DNA of 64,000 bases from Tetracentron sinense (Eukaryota; Streptophyta; Magnoliopsida; Trochodendrales; Trochodendraceae): the NCBI GenBank assembly GCA_015143295.1, contig CM026563.1, positions 1,488,001-1,552,000 on the forward strand. The letters run 5' to 3'. Positions 12,122-23,339 of this stretch are shown here, one piece after another (position 1 is the stretch's first letter; the number at the start of each line of letters is the position of its first letter). Under the pieces are notes generated by a model. That model was not told the DNA's origin and did not search any database. It was given only the letters and a program-made list of their open reading frames with translations. A program made the position numbers and the translations under genes.

Positions 12122-13985
12122 TCAGGAAGCCTGTTTCAATCCATAGATGGATTTGTGTAATTTGCAAATTCTCGTCTCCCCCTGTCGAGCAAACCCAGGT
12201 GGAAGGGTCATAAAGACTTCTTCGTCAAGATCACATTGTAAAAAGGCATTATTTACATCAAGTTGATGGAGAGACCACTTCGGGACAGAAGCAATAGAGA
12301 GCAAAGTGCAGACTGTAACCAATTTTGCAACGGGGGTAAAAGTATCATGATAATCAAGACCTTCAATTTGAGCAAAACCCTTTGCTACTAACCGAGCTTT
12401 ATGAAGCTCTATTGTGCCATCTGAACGGTACTTGACTTTGTACACCCATTTACAACCTATGGGTTTCTTGTGTGGCGGAAGAGGGGTGAGGCTCCAGGTA
12501 TTATTTTTCTCAAGGGCTTCAATTTCCTTTTCCATAGCATCTCGCCATTGAGGAGACTTCATAGCTTGAGAAAAGGTACAAGGTTCATCTGTAGAGCAAA
12601 TGGCAGAAAGAAAACCTCTGTGTGCAACAGAAAAATTGGAAGTAGAAATATAATGATGAAGAGGGTAGGGTGTACCTGTCAACGTTGAATTGGATGGAGA
12701 GGGTTCACGGTCATGAGTGGCTATAGAGCAGTGGTAATCGGCCAAATAAGGTGGGGCGCGTCGAGTAGGGCCCGGGCGTTCCAATGGTGGTGATGTACCT
12801 GCATGAGAAAGAGTGGAATCGGGTTCTATACTAGAAGGTGTAGGATCAGTAGGAGTAGTTGGAGCAACTGATGATGAATCATGGTGGGCAACAATATTAT
12901 CATCAACAAGAGACGGGACAACAGGTGAAGGATGAGCATCATGCACATCGTTAGGAAAATCAAAACTGGGATTGTCACTTAGAGGTAGAGGGACAACATT
13001 TGAAGGAGATGTCGGTTGTGCCAAATCTTGAAAAGGGAAAATCCCTTCATGAAATATGACATTACGAGAAGTGAAAATAGATTTGGTTGTAATGTCAAAA
13101 ATCCGGTAACCTTTTTGGGCATAAGGATAACCGATGAAAATGCCTGGTTTAGCCCGTTGGTCAAATTTATGTTTAATATTGTGATTGTGAGCAAAACATA
13201 AGCTACCAAAAACTCGTAAATGAGAATAGCTTGGTTTAGAGTTAAACAAAACTTCATGTGGAGATTTGCCTAACAAGGTGGGAGTAGGCATTTTATTGAT
13301 AAGATAAGTAGCAGTGAGAATACATTCTCCCCAAAATTGTAAGGGTAAGTGTGCTTGAAAACAAAGAGCTCGAGCAACTTCAAGTAGGTGACGGTGCTTG
13401 CGTTCTACGACACCATTTTGTTGTGGAGTGGCAACACAACTACGTTGATGGATGACACCTTGATCAGAAAAAAAAATTTGCATAGCTTGGGAAAGAAATT
13501 CGATGCCATTGTCCGAACGGACTTGTTGCATAAAAAATTCAGCACCATTGCCCAAATAAAAGGAATGTATTGTAGAGCTGAATTGGGTTTTGACCAAGGC
13601 AAAAAAAGATTGTAAAATATTTTGAGTTTCAGACTTAGCATGCATAAGATAAAGCCAGGTGCATCGACTAAAATCATCAACAATAGTTAAAAAATAGCGA
13701 GAACCATTCAAAGAAGGTTGAGAAAAAGGGCCCCAGATATCACAATGAATTAAAGCAAATGGTCTATTAGTCGTAATAGAACTAGAAGAAAACGGCAAAC
13801 GCCCTTGTTTGGCTTGTGGACAAATTTCACAAGCCTTATTATTGAAACAAGAAATAAAAGGAACATCCTTAATTAAATTATGCAAAGTACGATAAGATAA
13901 ATGCCCAAGCCGCCAATGCCAAAGATCAATAGAAGGAGGTTTGATGGTTGCCAATGCTGAAGCTGCTTGGAAGTAGTATAGACGA
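12122..13985 (-). pseudogene. copia integrase and first part of reverse transcriptase
   Basis: The frame carries WHWRLGHLSYRTL and an HHCC-type zinc region ending CEICPQAKQGRLPF. The integrase catalytic core follows, with the first acidic residue in HCDIWGPF, then RSDNGIEF and QQNGVVERKHRHL. A linker rich in proline and serine comes next. The reverse transcriptase begins WRDAMEKEIEALEKNNTWSL and reaches SIYGLKQAS, where a TGA stop replaces the usual arginine codon (a CGA to TGA change fits CpG decay). The nonsense codon separates it from the remainder at 12119-11093. Confidence 0.93.
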
Positions 13986-15290
13986 GTCCTGAAAAAGACA
14001 TTGGTGAGAAAAAAAAGTTAGTAAGCATTTATCTGTTTTTGTAAGTTGACTTACAGATAAAAGATTAAATTTGAATGAGGGAATAAAGAAAACATTATCA
14101 AGTTTGATGGTGGGTGAAAGATGGACAGTTCCAATATGTGTGATAGGTGCATGTGACCCATCTGGCAGTTGAACAAAGGATGAATTTGAACAAGATTTGT
14201 AAGAAGAAAATAGAGAAAGGTTGTAACACATGTGATTAGTTGCTCCTGTATCAATGATCCATACTGAACTAGGGGGAACAGTAAGGGCAATACCTGATAA
14301 ATTAGCATTAGAATTGATGCTACCTGAAGCAAGCATAGCCAACAACTTGTTGTATTGTTCTTGAGTAATGGCGGGTGGAGTCACCGTTGCACTTTCAGAA
14401 GTTTTAGGAGTATCACCTTTTTTCGGCGGGTAGCCAACTATTTTGAAGCAACGGTCTTTGGTGTGACCATCTCGACCACAATGATCACAATGAAAACGTG
14501 ACTTGCGGATAGGAGGGCTGCCACGGGTATGATGACTACCACTGTTTGGTAACCTGGTGGTGAGAGCTGCAGCATCTGGAATTGTGGATGATAAAGAGTG
14601 TATTTCTTGTTGCTTTTCTTCTTGGCGAACAAGAGAATAAATTTTGGCAGTACTAGGAAAGGGCTCCATGAGAAGAATCTGACTCCGTAGCGCAGCATAT
14701 CGGTCATGAAGACCTTTTAAAAATTCCATCCCCCTATCTTGTTGAAGTCGTTCAGCGGCTGCTTTCTCACTACCACAAGAACATGGTAAGATCGTGACAA
14801 GAGAGTTAAGTTCATTCCATAATGATTTCAGCTTCGTGAAATAAGCAGAAACAGACATATCTTCTTGTTTGAGGGAAGATATCGACTGTTTTAGTTGATA
14901 AATCTGTGGGGCATTGGATTGAGAAAATCGTTCCGAGAGATCCAACCAAATATCTCTTGCAGTGTCGGCATTCGAGATGCTACTGCGAATCTCAGTTGAA
15001 ACTGAGTTTAGAATCCATGATCCAACCAAGTCATTACATCTCTCCCATTGAGAGAGTTCCTTTGGATCAGACGGTTTCTTCAAGGTACCATCCACAAGGC
15101 CAAGCTTGTTTTTGGCACATAAAGCCATGGTAATAGCACGAATCCAAGTGCCATAATTGTCGCCTGACAGAGAAGGCGCAACAAGAGCCACAGTCGGGCT
15201 GTCCGAGTGGTGAACATAGAAAGGATCGTTGGTCGATCCATGCGATTCCAAGTCTTTGCTTGCATCCTTGTCGTTGGGTGCTTGGTCCAT
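13926..15290 (-). pseudogene. copia gag and protease
   Basis: The start at 15290 (MDQAPNDKDASKDLESHG) was chosen because upstream codons of this frame run into the leader and LTR. The gag core (GDNYGTWIRAITMALCAKNK, later KSLWNELNSL) is followed by a zinc knuckle, CDHCGRDGHTKDRC. A protease with the catalytic motif WIIDTGATNHMC comes next. The frame reaches CLFQDSS and is then lost by a one-base shift near 13985, where the expected integrase leader RLYYFQAASAL appears in another frame. Gag packages element RNA, and the protease cuts the polyprotein. Confidence 0.93.
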
Positions 15291-15360
15291 TGAAGAAGTA
15301 CAAGAAAAAGTAAGCAAAAAATCAAAGGTTAGAGGAAGAAAGGAGATCAAGAGCAAGAAT

Positions 15361-15380
15361 CGTTGGTGGCTCTGATACCA
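15361..15380 (-). promoter_or_regulatory. Primer-binding site of the nested copia
   Basis: On the minus strand TGGTATCAGAGCC directly follows the 5' LTR. It is complementary to the 3' end of plant initiator methionine tRNA, the usual copia primer. Confidence 0.9.
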
Positions 15381-15616
15381 AGTGAACACACGGTTTTGGT
15401 ATTGTGTTCCTTGAATTAGGATGACACATCTCTTGTTGTATATATAGACAAGAAAGGATTTACATGAAAAAGGAAAGACTTCCTATACAAGAATAGGATC
15501 ACAAAGGGAATAAATACAGCTTTTAGAATCCTACATAATAAGGTAACAATTGGAATTAGTAACAATTGGAATTAGAATTCGTAGAGCAGATCTTGCTCAA
15601 TATAGTAACGCTAACA
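15381..15616 (-). repeat. 5' LTR of the nested copia
   Basis: The repeat is 236 bp. Its extra length comes from a tandem duplication of TAACAATTGGAATTAG, partly offset by a 2-bp loss. On the minus strand a TATATATA box (TCTATATATAC) lies near 15440, and the PBS follows at 15380-15361. Confidence 0.96.
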
Positions 15617-15902
15617 AAATGTTGGGGAATTTGAATAAGATGAAATCATTTGCCATAAACATCGGAGTATCTGGCAGATGGGAATTCCAGGCCAAGATGG
15701 TTGTCTTAACCGACACCGCCAAGTTAGTTGATCTATCCGTTAAGAAACGACCAAGTCGACTGTGTTGCACCTCATCGAGACCAGCCTGAATAGTCGAAGG
15801 GCTTACTGAGATCGGCTCATGAAGATCGTGGATGGTGAGTTTTTGTAGAACGTCATTCTCAAGAGTCTCCAGAGTAGCCCAGGAATCTGAGACTAACGGC
15901 AT
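15617..15902 (-). pseudogene. LINE ORF1, amino-terminal part (DUF4283-like)
   Basis: From an ATG at 15902 the reading frame starts MPLVSDSWATLETLENDV and runs into LGRFLTDRSTNLAVSVK and MFMANDFILFKFPN, the pattern of the DUF4283 domain found in plant LINE ORF1 proteins. The frame is cut at the copia insertion and resumes at 10826. The protein would bind element RNA; this is known for ORF1 proteins in general and is not tested here. Confidence 0.75.
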
Positions 15903-16299
15903 GGGTTCCACGAATAGACAGCTTAGAAGCAAAACAAGAGATAAAACCAACTACGAACTGTGGGAGATTGAAAATTCCAAACCCTGGTATAAGAGGATGA
16001 CAAGTTAAGATTGGACAAGAGAAAGAGAAGAGAAAAAGGACAGAAAAAGAAGAGAGAAACCACTGTTTAAACAGAAAGACATCGAAACCAGGGAGATGAG
16101 AAGGAGAAGTTTGATTAGAAAAAGAGGAACTACTATTAACGGCTCCAAGAAGAAGGAAAGGAAAAGAGGCAGGAAAATGATCCGAATGAACGATCCGAAG
16201 GATCTAGAAATAGAAGCTAGAAAAAGGAGGAGGTGATTGAGGGGGAAGCATCCATGGATGCGGGAAGAAGACCGGCCATCGCCCTAGGTATAGACAAGA

Positions 16300-16770
16300 G
16301 CAAAAGTTCTTTTGCCAACGACTACATCACTCAATCTATGGTTTTGTGCATCTTGTTGCCACTGTTCGGCAATTAATATAGTTGGACTTTCCTCAACCTA
16401 ATTCTCATGCCAATATCTTTCTTCTTGCTCCTCAACGACGGCAACATCTATCTATACGTCAGCACAGGCATTCTGGGCATCTGTTCGGGAGCCATAACTG
16501 TATCGACAACTTCCGAGCTATTTGGCTCCAAAATTTCTGGTGTCAATCATAACATTGTTTTTGCTAACATTCCCATGGGATCTCTAATTTTTGGGTACTT
16601 GGCTGCACTTAATTACGAGAGAGAAGGTGATGGAAGATATGGGGTATGCATGGGAGTCGAAAGTTTCCGTATAACTTCCATAATCTGGGGTCCATTTGCA
16701 CCCTCGGAACAATTCTAAACTTTGTTCTTCATCTTCAAACAAGGAAATATTATTCACAGAGATCATAGCA
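16300..16770 (+). pseudogene. NFD4-like pseudogene, exon 2
   Basis: The translation gives MPISFFLLLNDGNIYLYVST, ICSGAITVSTTSELFG, VNHNIVFANIPMGSLIFGYL and CMGVESFRITSIIWG. These match exon 2 of the intact gene at 25912-25483 (for example VCTGAI and NHNIVVANIPVGSFVFGYL). It lacks the SIA of SSIAVSTTSELFG and ends in a shifted frame. It is the partner of the exon 1 fragment at 4137-4860; the 11.4 kb between them is intron plus LINE plus copia. Confidence 0.88.
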
Positions 16771-17176
16771 TGTTGACTGCAAATGATTTTCAACTGTTTT
16801 ATTTGTTTGTGGATATTATTTCCATTTAAATTTTATCCACGTGTATAGAGATTGTATTCAAGAAGAACTACTAAATTTTCCATAGATTATCATAATGTTG
16901 TTTGATGATAAAGTCCTCTTACTCAATTTTAATTAGATCTTGATCAACTGAATACAAATTGTGTTACGTGATTAATATGTAATTGATTATAAGGGTAGTT
17001 ATTAGATAGTGGTTAGTTAGGAGAAGGAATCTATGTAGTGGGTATTTAGAGTTAGTTATGGGAAGAGCTTCTTATGTATTTAAACTCATCTAAGTTCTGT
17101 AAGTTAAAGGAATGAATGAAATCAGAAATTTTCTCTCAATGTGGCCTTGTTACCCTCAAAATAACACAAAGGAGAC
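16771..17176. other. Gene-free, possible copia LTR remnant
   Basis: No gene is seen. Positions about 16985-17150 have the look of the R-U5 end of a plant copia LTR (a TATTTAAACTCATC stretch and a following AATGAATGAAATCAG), but no partner LTR or duplication was found. Confidence 0.3.
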
Positions 17177-18109
17177 TGTAACGGATAAAATTCGTAAAAT
17201 CAACCTAGCGTTGGAGAACGAGCTCGTTTTTGTCGTTTTGTTCACGAAAGTGACACGTGGACACAACTTGGGGTCACGTGCTAAAAATAGAGGGGTCACA
17301 CATTGTCTAATGCACAACGATCCCGTTGTGCGCATTACGACGTCTTTGTTCTCTTGCAAAACAACGTTTCCGTTGTGGCTTTGACAACGTGCTCGTTGTC
17401 TGAAGCACAACGTGAACGTTGTACTCTAGACAACGTCTTTGTCGTTACGCGAACAACGAGTCCGTTGTCTCACCGACAACTATGTCGTGCTGTGTTTTAA
17501 GACATCTACACCGTAACCGAGCTTGAGTCAACAACGAGACCGACTCGTAGGAGGAAGTGATCAGGAGGCGATCCATAATTCCGACAGGCGTGCCGAATGC
17601 GCCGTTTCGTGCCGAAAGCACTGTCTTGGCATTTAATGCTAGTCACTTCTGCGTACTGTCCGATCCCGTCCGATTGGACTCATAGGGGGCTCTCACGTGT
17701 GATGCAACCGGCGGCAGATATGTCTAAGATATTTGGCAATGAGTGCAAATACACGTGGTATGGGCACCTATGGCCATCCATGGTCATCGATGGCCATACC
17801 AACCTTACCCTATAAAAACCCCGTGATTTTTAGTGCACAGGACACTTGTTCATTGATCCAGAGCTGAGAATATACGTGTTCAGTGCTTCCAGTGCCTTGC
17901 GTAACTTTCAGTGACTGTTCTAGTGTTTACTGTTCATCATCTTTTTCATCTACTTACTTTACCATCGGAGTACAGGTCAGGGTGCCACACCCTCCGCTCC
18001 AACCTTCTACCAGTAAACCAGAGCGTGGGAGAAGCTGTTGCTGACGCGTGTCCTTGCCAGTATTTTTCCCTCACAGAGACTGTTTCCCTCGAAGAAACTA
18101 TAAGTTACA
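17177..18109 (+). mobile_element. Probable solo LTR of a gypsy-type element
   Basis: The segment starts TGTAACGGATAAAATTCG and ends TAAGTTACA, the TG...CA pattern. Its start resembles that of the LTR at 35403 (TGTAATGGAAAAAATTCG). A TATAAAAA box lies near 17812-17819 with about 290 bp of presumed transcribed LTR after it. No coding region, primer site or second copy is present. The flanking five bases (GAGAC and TAACA) do not match, so either the boundaries are slightly off or the locus was rearranged. Confidence 0.55.
17314..17491. repeat. Array of eight 23-bp palindromic units
   Basis: The unit is ACAACG, four variable bases, CGTTGT, then seven spacer bases. Units start at 17314, 17337, 17361, 17384, 17407, 17430, 17453 and 17476, so the period is 23 bp with one 24. 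Five units have perfect arms and three are imperfect. Loop and spacer bases vary. It lies in the presumed U3 part of the LTR, upstream of its TATA box. Confidence 0.88.
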
Positions 18110-18631
18110 TAACAAATTGAGGGTTGGCTTTTCTTTTGATTCTAATTTTTTCTTCGGTCACTAGTAATTTTGTATTTGCTTCCCAATTTAGTGATATTTT
18201 TGAAGTTTTATGGTGGTGCCTTGCTTTGAGTTTTCACTATTCACAAGGTGTTTCCCAGCAATCATTTCTCCTTCCAGATCTTGCAAAAATAAGAAACAAC
18301 AAAACAAACAGTAAATATGACCTCTTCTTTGTGGTGTAGGTCATGGTTAGTTGGTTAGTCAGCCAGTTGGTTAGTGAGTTGACACTTTGAGTTGTCCCAT
18401 TGAACTAGGAGTGAGTGGGCCGTCTGCTCATCAACAGTTTCGATTTGAAAATCGTTCTTTTCCTTTTTGGTGCTCCATTGCTCCTCACGTCTTTCTATCC
18501 CGCTTTGTGTTGCTAGGAAATGGCAAAGCATTTTTTGAGGCTCCCTTTCACGAAACTGAACTGCGATCATAATCATCATAAGGAAACTGGATTAGAGACT
18601 AATTGGACGGGATGCTTTACAAGGCGGTGCC

Positions 18632-18741
18632 TGTAAGAGAATTAATCCCACATCGACTAAATAGGGAAATAGTTGTGGCCTTATATACATGTAAGGCCTC
18701 TCCACTCATTGCCAATTGATTTTGAGTTGGACGCTATCACA
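18632..18741 (+). repeat. TRIM 5' terminal repeat
   Basis: The repeat is 110 bp and ends CTATCACA beside the primer site. It contains TTATATACATGTAAGG, a possible TATA element. Confidence 0.93.
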
Positions 18742-18883
18742 TGGTATCAGAGCCCAAAAGGCTCAACGGCCAAATTATGCTCACACTCACGATGACAGAC
18801 CCAAACAGAAATGCTGCATGATTGACGATCCAAAAAGAGGCGCACGTGACAGACCTAAAATTAGGACTGCACGTGAGGGGGCA

Positions 18884-18993
18884 TGTAAGAGAATTAATCC
18901 CACATCGACTAAATAGAGAAATAGTTGTGGCCTTATATACATGTAAGGCCTCTCCACTCATTGCCAATTGGTTTTGAGTTGGACGCTTTCAGA
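18884..18993 (+). repeat. TRIM 3' terminal repeat
   Basis: The repeat is 110 bp and nearly identical to the first copy. Its last dinucleotide is GA where CA is expected, a single change. The GTGCC duplication follows at once. Confidence 0.93.
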
Positions 18994-20804
18994 GTGCCTT
19001 TGCTTATAAATCACTAGTCATGAGTCATATATAACAAAATCCTCCAAATAAACAATACAAACTGCTGAGTACGTAATTACCAAATTAATTATGAGCTAAT
19101 TTATAGTGAAGGTAAGGTTCAACTAAACTGATGAAGAAATTAATAGGGAAAGAAGGGCCTAGTAGAGAGTTTATCTAAGCTGAAAAATGAATTATTATTG
19201 GAAGATCCTTCTAGTTCCTCAGCCTAAGTTGCTTGAATGAGAAACTTGATGGTGAATTTTAGGGACAGATCCATCTTGAATGGACGGACTTCTTCAGACC
19301 AAGCCATGGCTGACGTTGTCCTTTAACGAGTTTCGGTTTGCCTAACTTAATCTCAACTACCAGTGTGGACAGAATTAAAGAGAAAAAACATTGTTCTGGG
19401 ATACATCATTTCAGTGAAAATGAAACTATAAGACAATTCATGTTCTCAAACTCTTATGGTCGTAAGGGTGTCGCCAAAAACATCCTGACTGGTACGTGAT
19501 ACAGATGAAAGAGAAATCTCCAGCAGTCTGGTACATATAGAAGAGTATAATTAATGGAGCTCAAGAACGACACACGCCTTGTGCGCCCTAGCGAATTCTA
19601 AACCGCTCAATGTCTAGATAGTGAAATGTGATTATAAGGCCACCTCCAGTGAATTCAAGTAGGCAGCTCATTTGACAGCAATGGGTTACGTCAACATCCC
19701 GGTGTTAACTAACGTGTGGATGTATACATTTCGCAGTTCACTAATTAGTTACGTATTCGGCGTCTTTGAGGGATTAGGGAGTATGTTGTTTGTTTGATCC
19801 ACATATTTCTTGGTTAGCTTCATAACAAATGAAATCAAGATACAAATAGCAAAAACTAGTTCACCATGAAAGCCACTTTTGGAGTACCTAACCTTCTTCT
19901 ACAAATGAGAGTTTCTCTAATTTTTTTTTTTTACTTTTGTCTATTTGAATGGAGATATTAAAACACATTGATGTAGTTGAGATGAAAGGAGGTTGAAACT
20001 GGACAGAAAAGCAGGTTCTTCTGAAATTTGATGGCTGATCAACCACCGCAATTCTCGTATTAATGAAGGAAATGGAGGGAGCCCTACTTGTAGGTGACTG
20101 AATTTGTCTTCAAGGTGAATACATAGATGTGCATCAAATGTCATGTAGTTGGTATTGGAAATTTGAAACCAAAAGCTTCTAAATTAATCTTCATATGTCC
20201 ACAGTTCATGTATGGGCCTTAAGAGCCCAATGGACCACCATCTTCTGTTCATAGTCAAGCTTGGAGATCCATTATTATTATATATATATATACACAGGAG
20301 GGACAGAGCAAGAGCAAACCCCTGTTAGGTACTTAATACCAAATTTGTATTAGATTTCTCCTTCCCCAATTGCAAAGAGCCATGTGTGAGTTTTTTTTTA
20401 TTATTATTAGAAGATTAAACTACTTTTGTTCTTTTGTGTTTTTATCAAAAACACCAATTGGCGATATTTTGTAATTGGAGAGAGAGAAATCTAATATTAA
20501 AATCGTATTAGATCCCTAAAAGAGGATTTGTACTCCCTAGAAGCCACCATGATATAATTATCCAAGAAATCCACTCCTTTCCAAAGCTCAAAAGACTAGT
20601 GGGAAGCTCAAAGACTAGAGGGAAGCTCTCTTTTGGGTAAAGTATTTGGCTCGAGCCCATTGAAGAAGTGTTCCAACAATTTTTGGATTTGGACGAAGCA
20701 AAGCATGTAGGACAGAGTACAGACTGTATTGGACAAGAGCAATAGTCACCTCCTCGTGCCAATGAGGGGACTATTCCTCCTCGCTCTCACAAACCCTTTG
20801 AACT

Positions 20805-20945
20805 ATGGTTAAAAATTAACCACCTCCTATGGTTAATTTTTTTTTAAATATTATTTTCTAAAAACCAAGGGTAGATGTGTGAACCCTAGGGATGACTGAA
20901 TCTTAATCATAGTTAATGGAAGTAAAAAGGGGACACGTGGGCCCA
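20805..20945 (+). repeat. Dispersed repeat copy 1
   Basis: The core consists of a T-run, then AAAAACCAAGG, GTGAACCCTA, a GTGAATCTTAA-like string and CATAGTTAATGG. The same order of motifs recurs at 23340-23490 and 46225-46345. The family is unknown; it could be a small non-autonomous element. Confidence 0.55.
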
Positions 20946-23339
20946 AAAAGGGGGGACGAGACGGTAACTCACCTCCTCGGCCCAAGGAGGTGACTATTTT
21001 CCATTGGACAATTTCAGTTGTAGAAGCATTGTGGAACCAACCCTAGCTTGGGCTCAGTTCAAATTCCAGCAGCCTAAATCAGGTTAGTAATAAAAGCTGA
21101 TTACATATTAGACAAAGTTTGGGGCCTGATAAGTTTGGAGGAAAAAGTTCTTAATAGGCTTTACCAGGGCCCAGCCCAGGACCAAACCACTACACACGTC
21201 ATCACTAAGTCATCCAAACGTAAGCATTTCATTATATGAAGCGCTCAATGTGTGTGTAAGACTCCATAGTGTAGTACTAACACGTGTCGCGCCCAAAGCT
21301 AAGAAGAAGGCGTACGGATTTATATCATTTAACATTATAACCAGAATTAAAGCGGAGAATAGATGGATACCAATAACCATGTGTTAGTAAAATAACCATG
21401 CTCAATGTGTGATGGAGCCTGCAAAACAGGTCCTAGTCGTCATTTAATGACATGGGACCCATTTTTTCTCGTACCTTTCTTTCCTTTTCTTTTTTTCTCA
21501 TGTACGTTCGTTTAGTAATCTTGAATCGGTTAGGTTGTATTGGGCGGGGGGGTTCTTATAACTCATATTAGAGGGGATTCGATCCCTTATCATAGTTAGT
21601 AAATTCGCATATTATACGTGAATTATAAACGAATGATATTTATAATGAATCATACGTATAATTCATTCGTATTAATCAAAACTATCCAAACATTTACGAA
21701 TTTTTTAAGTAAAACAAATTATACGTGAATTATTAATGAATCGTTCACTTCACGAATAATATATATATATATAAAAGATAAATCTCAAATTCTCTTTCTT
21801 CTTTCTTGTATGTGCACGTAACTCTTTTTCTTTTGATTTCTTTCTTTTTCTCGATCTCTAACTTCAATCGTTATCTCATTGGCCACAAAGTCACTAATAG
21901 TCGTCAGCCACTAGTCATGAAGCACTTATTAACTATTACTTAGTCACCTCATTTTTTCTCGATCTCTTTCTCTCCCTAAATCTCAAATCCTAACTATTTC
22001 GCAATCATTTTTTGTTACAATGGCACAGTCAACTGCCAATAGTTAAGGACCGAGTATTCGACTTTATAGTATTGTCAACGCCAGCAACTACCACTCTCCA
22101 TTCCAAGAGCCACTCTCTCTCTCTCTCTTAATCTTCAGTCTCCCTTCCAAGTTCGACTCTTTCTCTCCCTCTCTAATTCTCCAATTGTACTTTTTTTTTT
22201 CATTTTTTGTAATATGAGGTAAAGATTTAATGTATTTTCTTAGAAATTTTATATATGTAATTGTAATATTTAGACGAATTTTTCAACAAATTATTGAGTA
22301 TTAGTCCGAATTTTTATTCAAATTAATTTTGTACCACACTTTTGAAGTTCTGTGTTTTTTTACCGAATTTTTAATTGAACTATTGAATATAAATTCCGAA
22401 TTATACTCGAATAATTTCCGTACCAAATTTTTACCGTACGCCGAATTGCTAACTATGCCCTTGACCTCCCACATCTGGAGGCCATACCCCAACCGCTGGC
22501 GCAAGAGGGCGGAGTGTCATTTTTTCCCGTACCTTAACATGCATTTATTCTCAATAGTATCTCTTAGAACGCAAATAAGCGGGATAGTAAGAGCATCAAA
22601 TTTCATTTTAAGATAGGATTGAGAATGCTTCGGTGTCGATATATATACATACGTGTGTGTATATATATATATATGATTATTGAAAATTACTTGTAAATGA
22701 AAATACATCTTTTTCACTTTTAAAGTATAAGAAAATTTTGATAAAATCATTCATTTATGATAATATTAAAATTTCAAATTTAAAAATCACTAATAATTAA
22801 CATACATTACAAGAATTGTGTACCATACATAGGAAAATGATAAAATACATTCCATTTAACATGAAAAATAAAAATAAAATTTCACACAAACCGCTCTCTA
22901 TAAATTGTAAATTGCGCTCTACAAAAGTTAAAATCGGACTCCTAAGATAAAAGCGAGGTTTGAGAATGGTAGCGAAATTTGAGAGCGAGAGTGGATAGTA
23001 GGTTTGGGCTACTAAGCTTAAAACTGGATATTTTGCTTTAACAGGTTGAAATGAAATGGCGGGACCGAAAGTTAAAATTTTTTTGCCTGACATAGTCAAA
23101 GTGATGAGTTATGCTTTGGTTTGTGGTGATGTGTGTGGGCAGGGCAGTGGAGTCAGGAATTTTTCATGAGGAAAAAAAGGGCCGAGACCAAGCTTGTGAT
23201 GCACGGATCTCAAAATTTCATTAAATCCGTATTTGAAATTTTGAGATCCGTGTATCACATGCACGGTCTCGGTGTGGTCTTGGCCCTTTGCGGTCTTACT
23301 AGCATTTCCATCAAAAAAAAATATATCAAATTTTTTTCA

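Larger units (their letters stand above)
10827..15616 (-). mobile_element. Young full-length Ty1/copia element nested in the LINE
   Basis: Near-identical LTRs (10827-11048 and 15381-15616) bound an internal region read on the minus strand. The PBS (TGGTATCAGAGCC, initiator-tRNA-Met type) directly abuts the 5' LTR, and a GAGGGGGAG polypurine tract abuts the 3' LTR. The target duplication AAATG is exact at 10822-10826 and 15617-15621. Gag, protease, integrase, reverse transcriptase and RNase H are all present in copia order. Two lesions are visible: a frameshift near 13985 and a TGA in place of the arginine codon after YGLKQAS at 12121. The near-identical LTRs indicate recent insertion, but this copy could move only with help from another element. 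Confidence 0.96.
5660..16260 (-). mobile_element. Degenerate plant L1-type LINE, split by a nested copia element
   Basis: On the minus strand the order is ORF1 (15902-15617, then 10826-10035), AP endonuclease (9437-9057), reverse transcriptase (8118 and onward), a zinc-binding reverse-transcriptase domain (about 7229-5993) and the start of an RNase H-like region (about 5984-5690). This is the order of plant L1 elements. Many stops and frameshifts show it is dead. The two ORF1 halves read continuously once the copia (10827-15616) and one AAATG duplication are ignored. Both ends are approximate: I found no poly(A) tail or target duplication. It sits in the intron of the NFD4-like relic. Confidence 0.85.
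18632..18993 (+). mobile_element. Complete TRIM (terminal-repeat retrotransposon in miniature)
   Basis: Two 110-bp direct repeats (18632-18741 and 18884-18993) begin TGTAAGAGAATTAATCCC and flank a 142-bp core. The core starts with TGGTATCAGAGCCC, an initiator-tRNA-Met primer site directly abutting the first repeat, and ends with a GTGAGGGGGCA polypurine tract. The target duplication GTGCC is exact at 18627-18631 and 18994-18998. Repeats differ by only a few bases (for example CTATCACA versus CTTTCAGA at the end). There is no protein, so it depends on enzymes from another element. Confidence 0.95.

Noticed and set aside
14051-14332. Extra open frames inside the copia
   Set aside because: They are in the wrong frame of the gag-protease coding region and are shadows of it.
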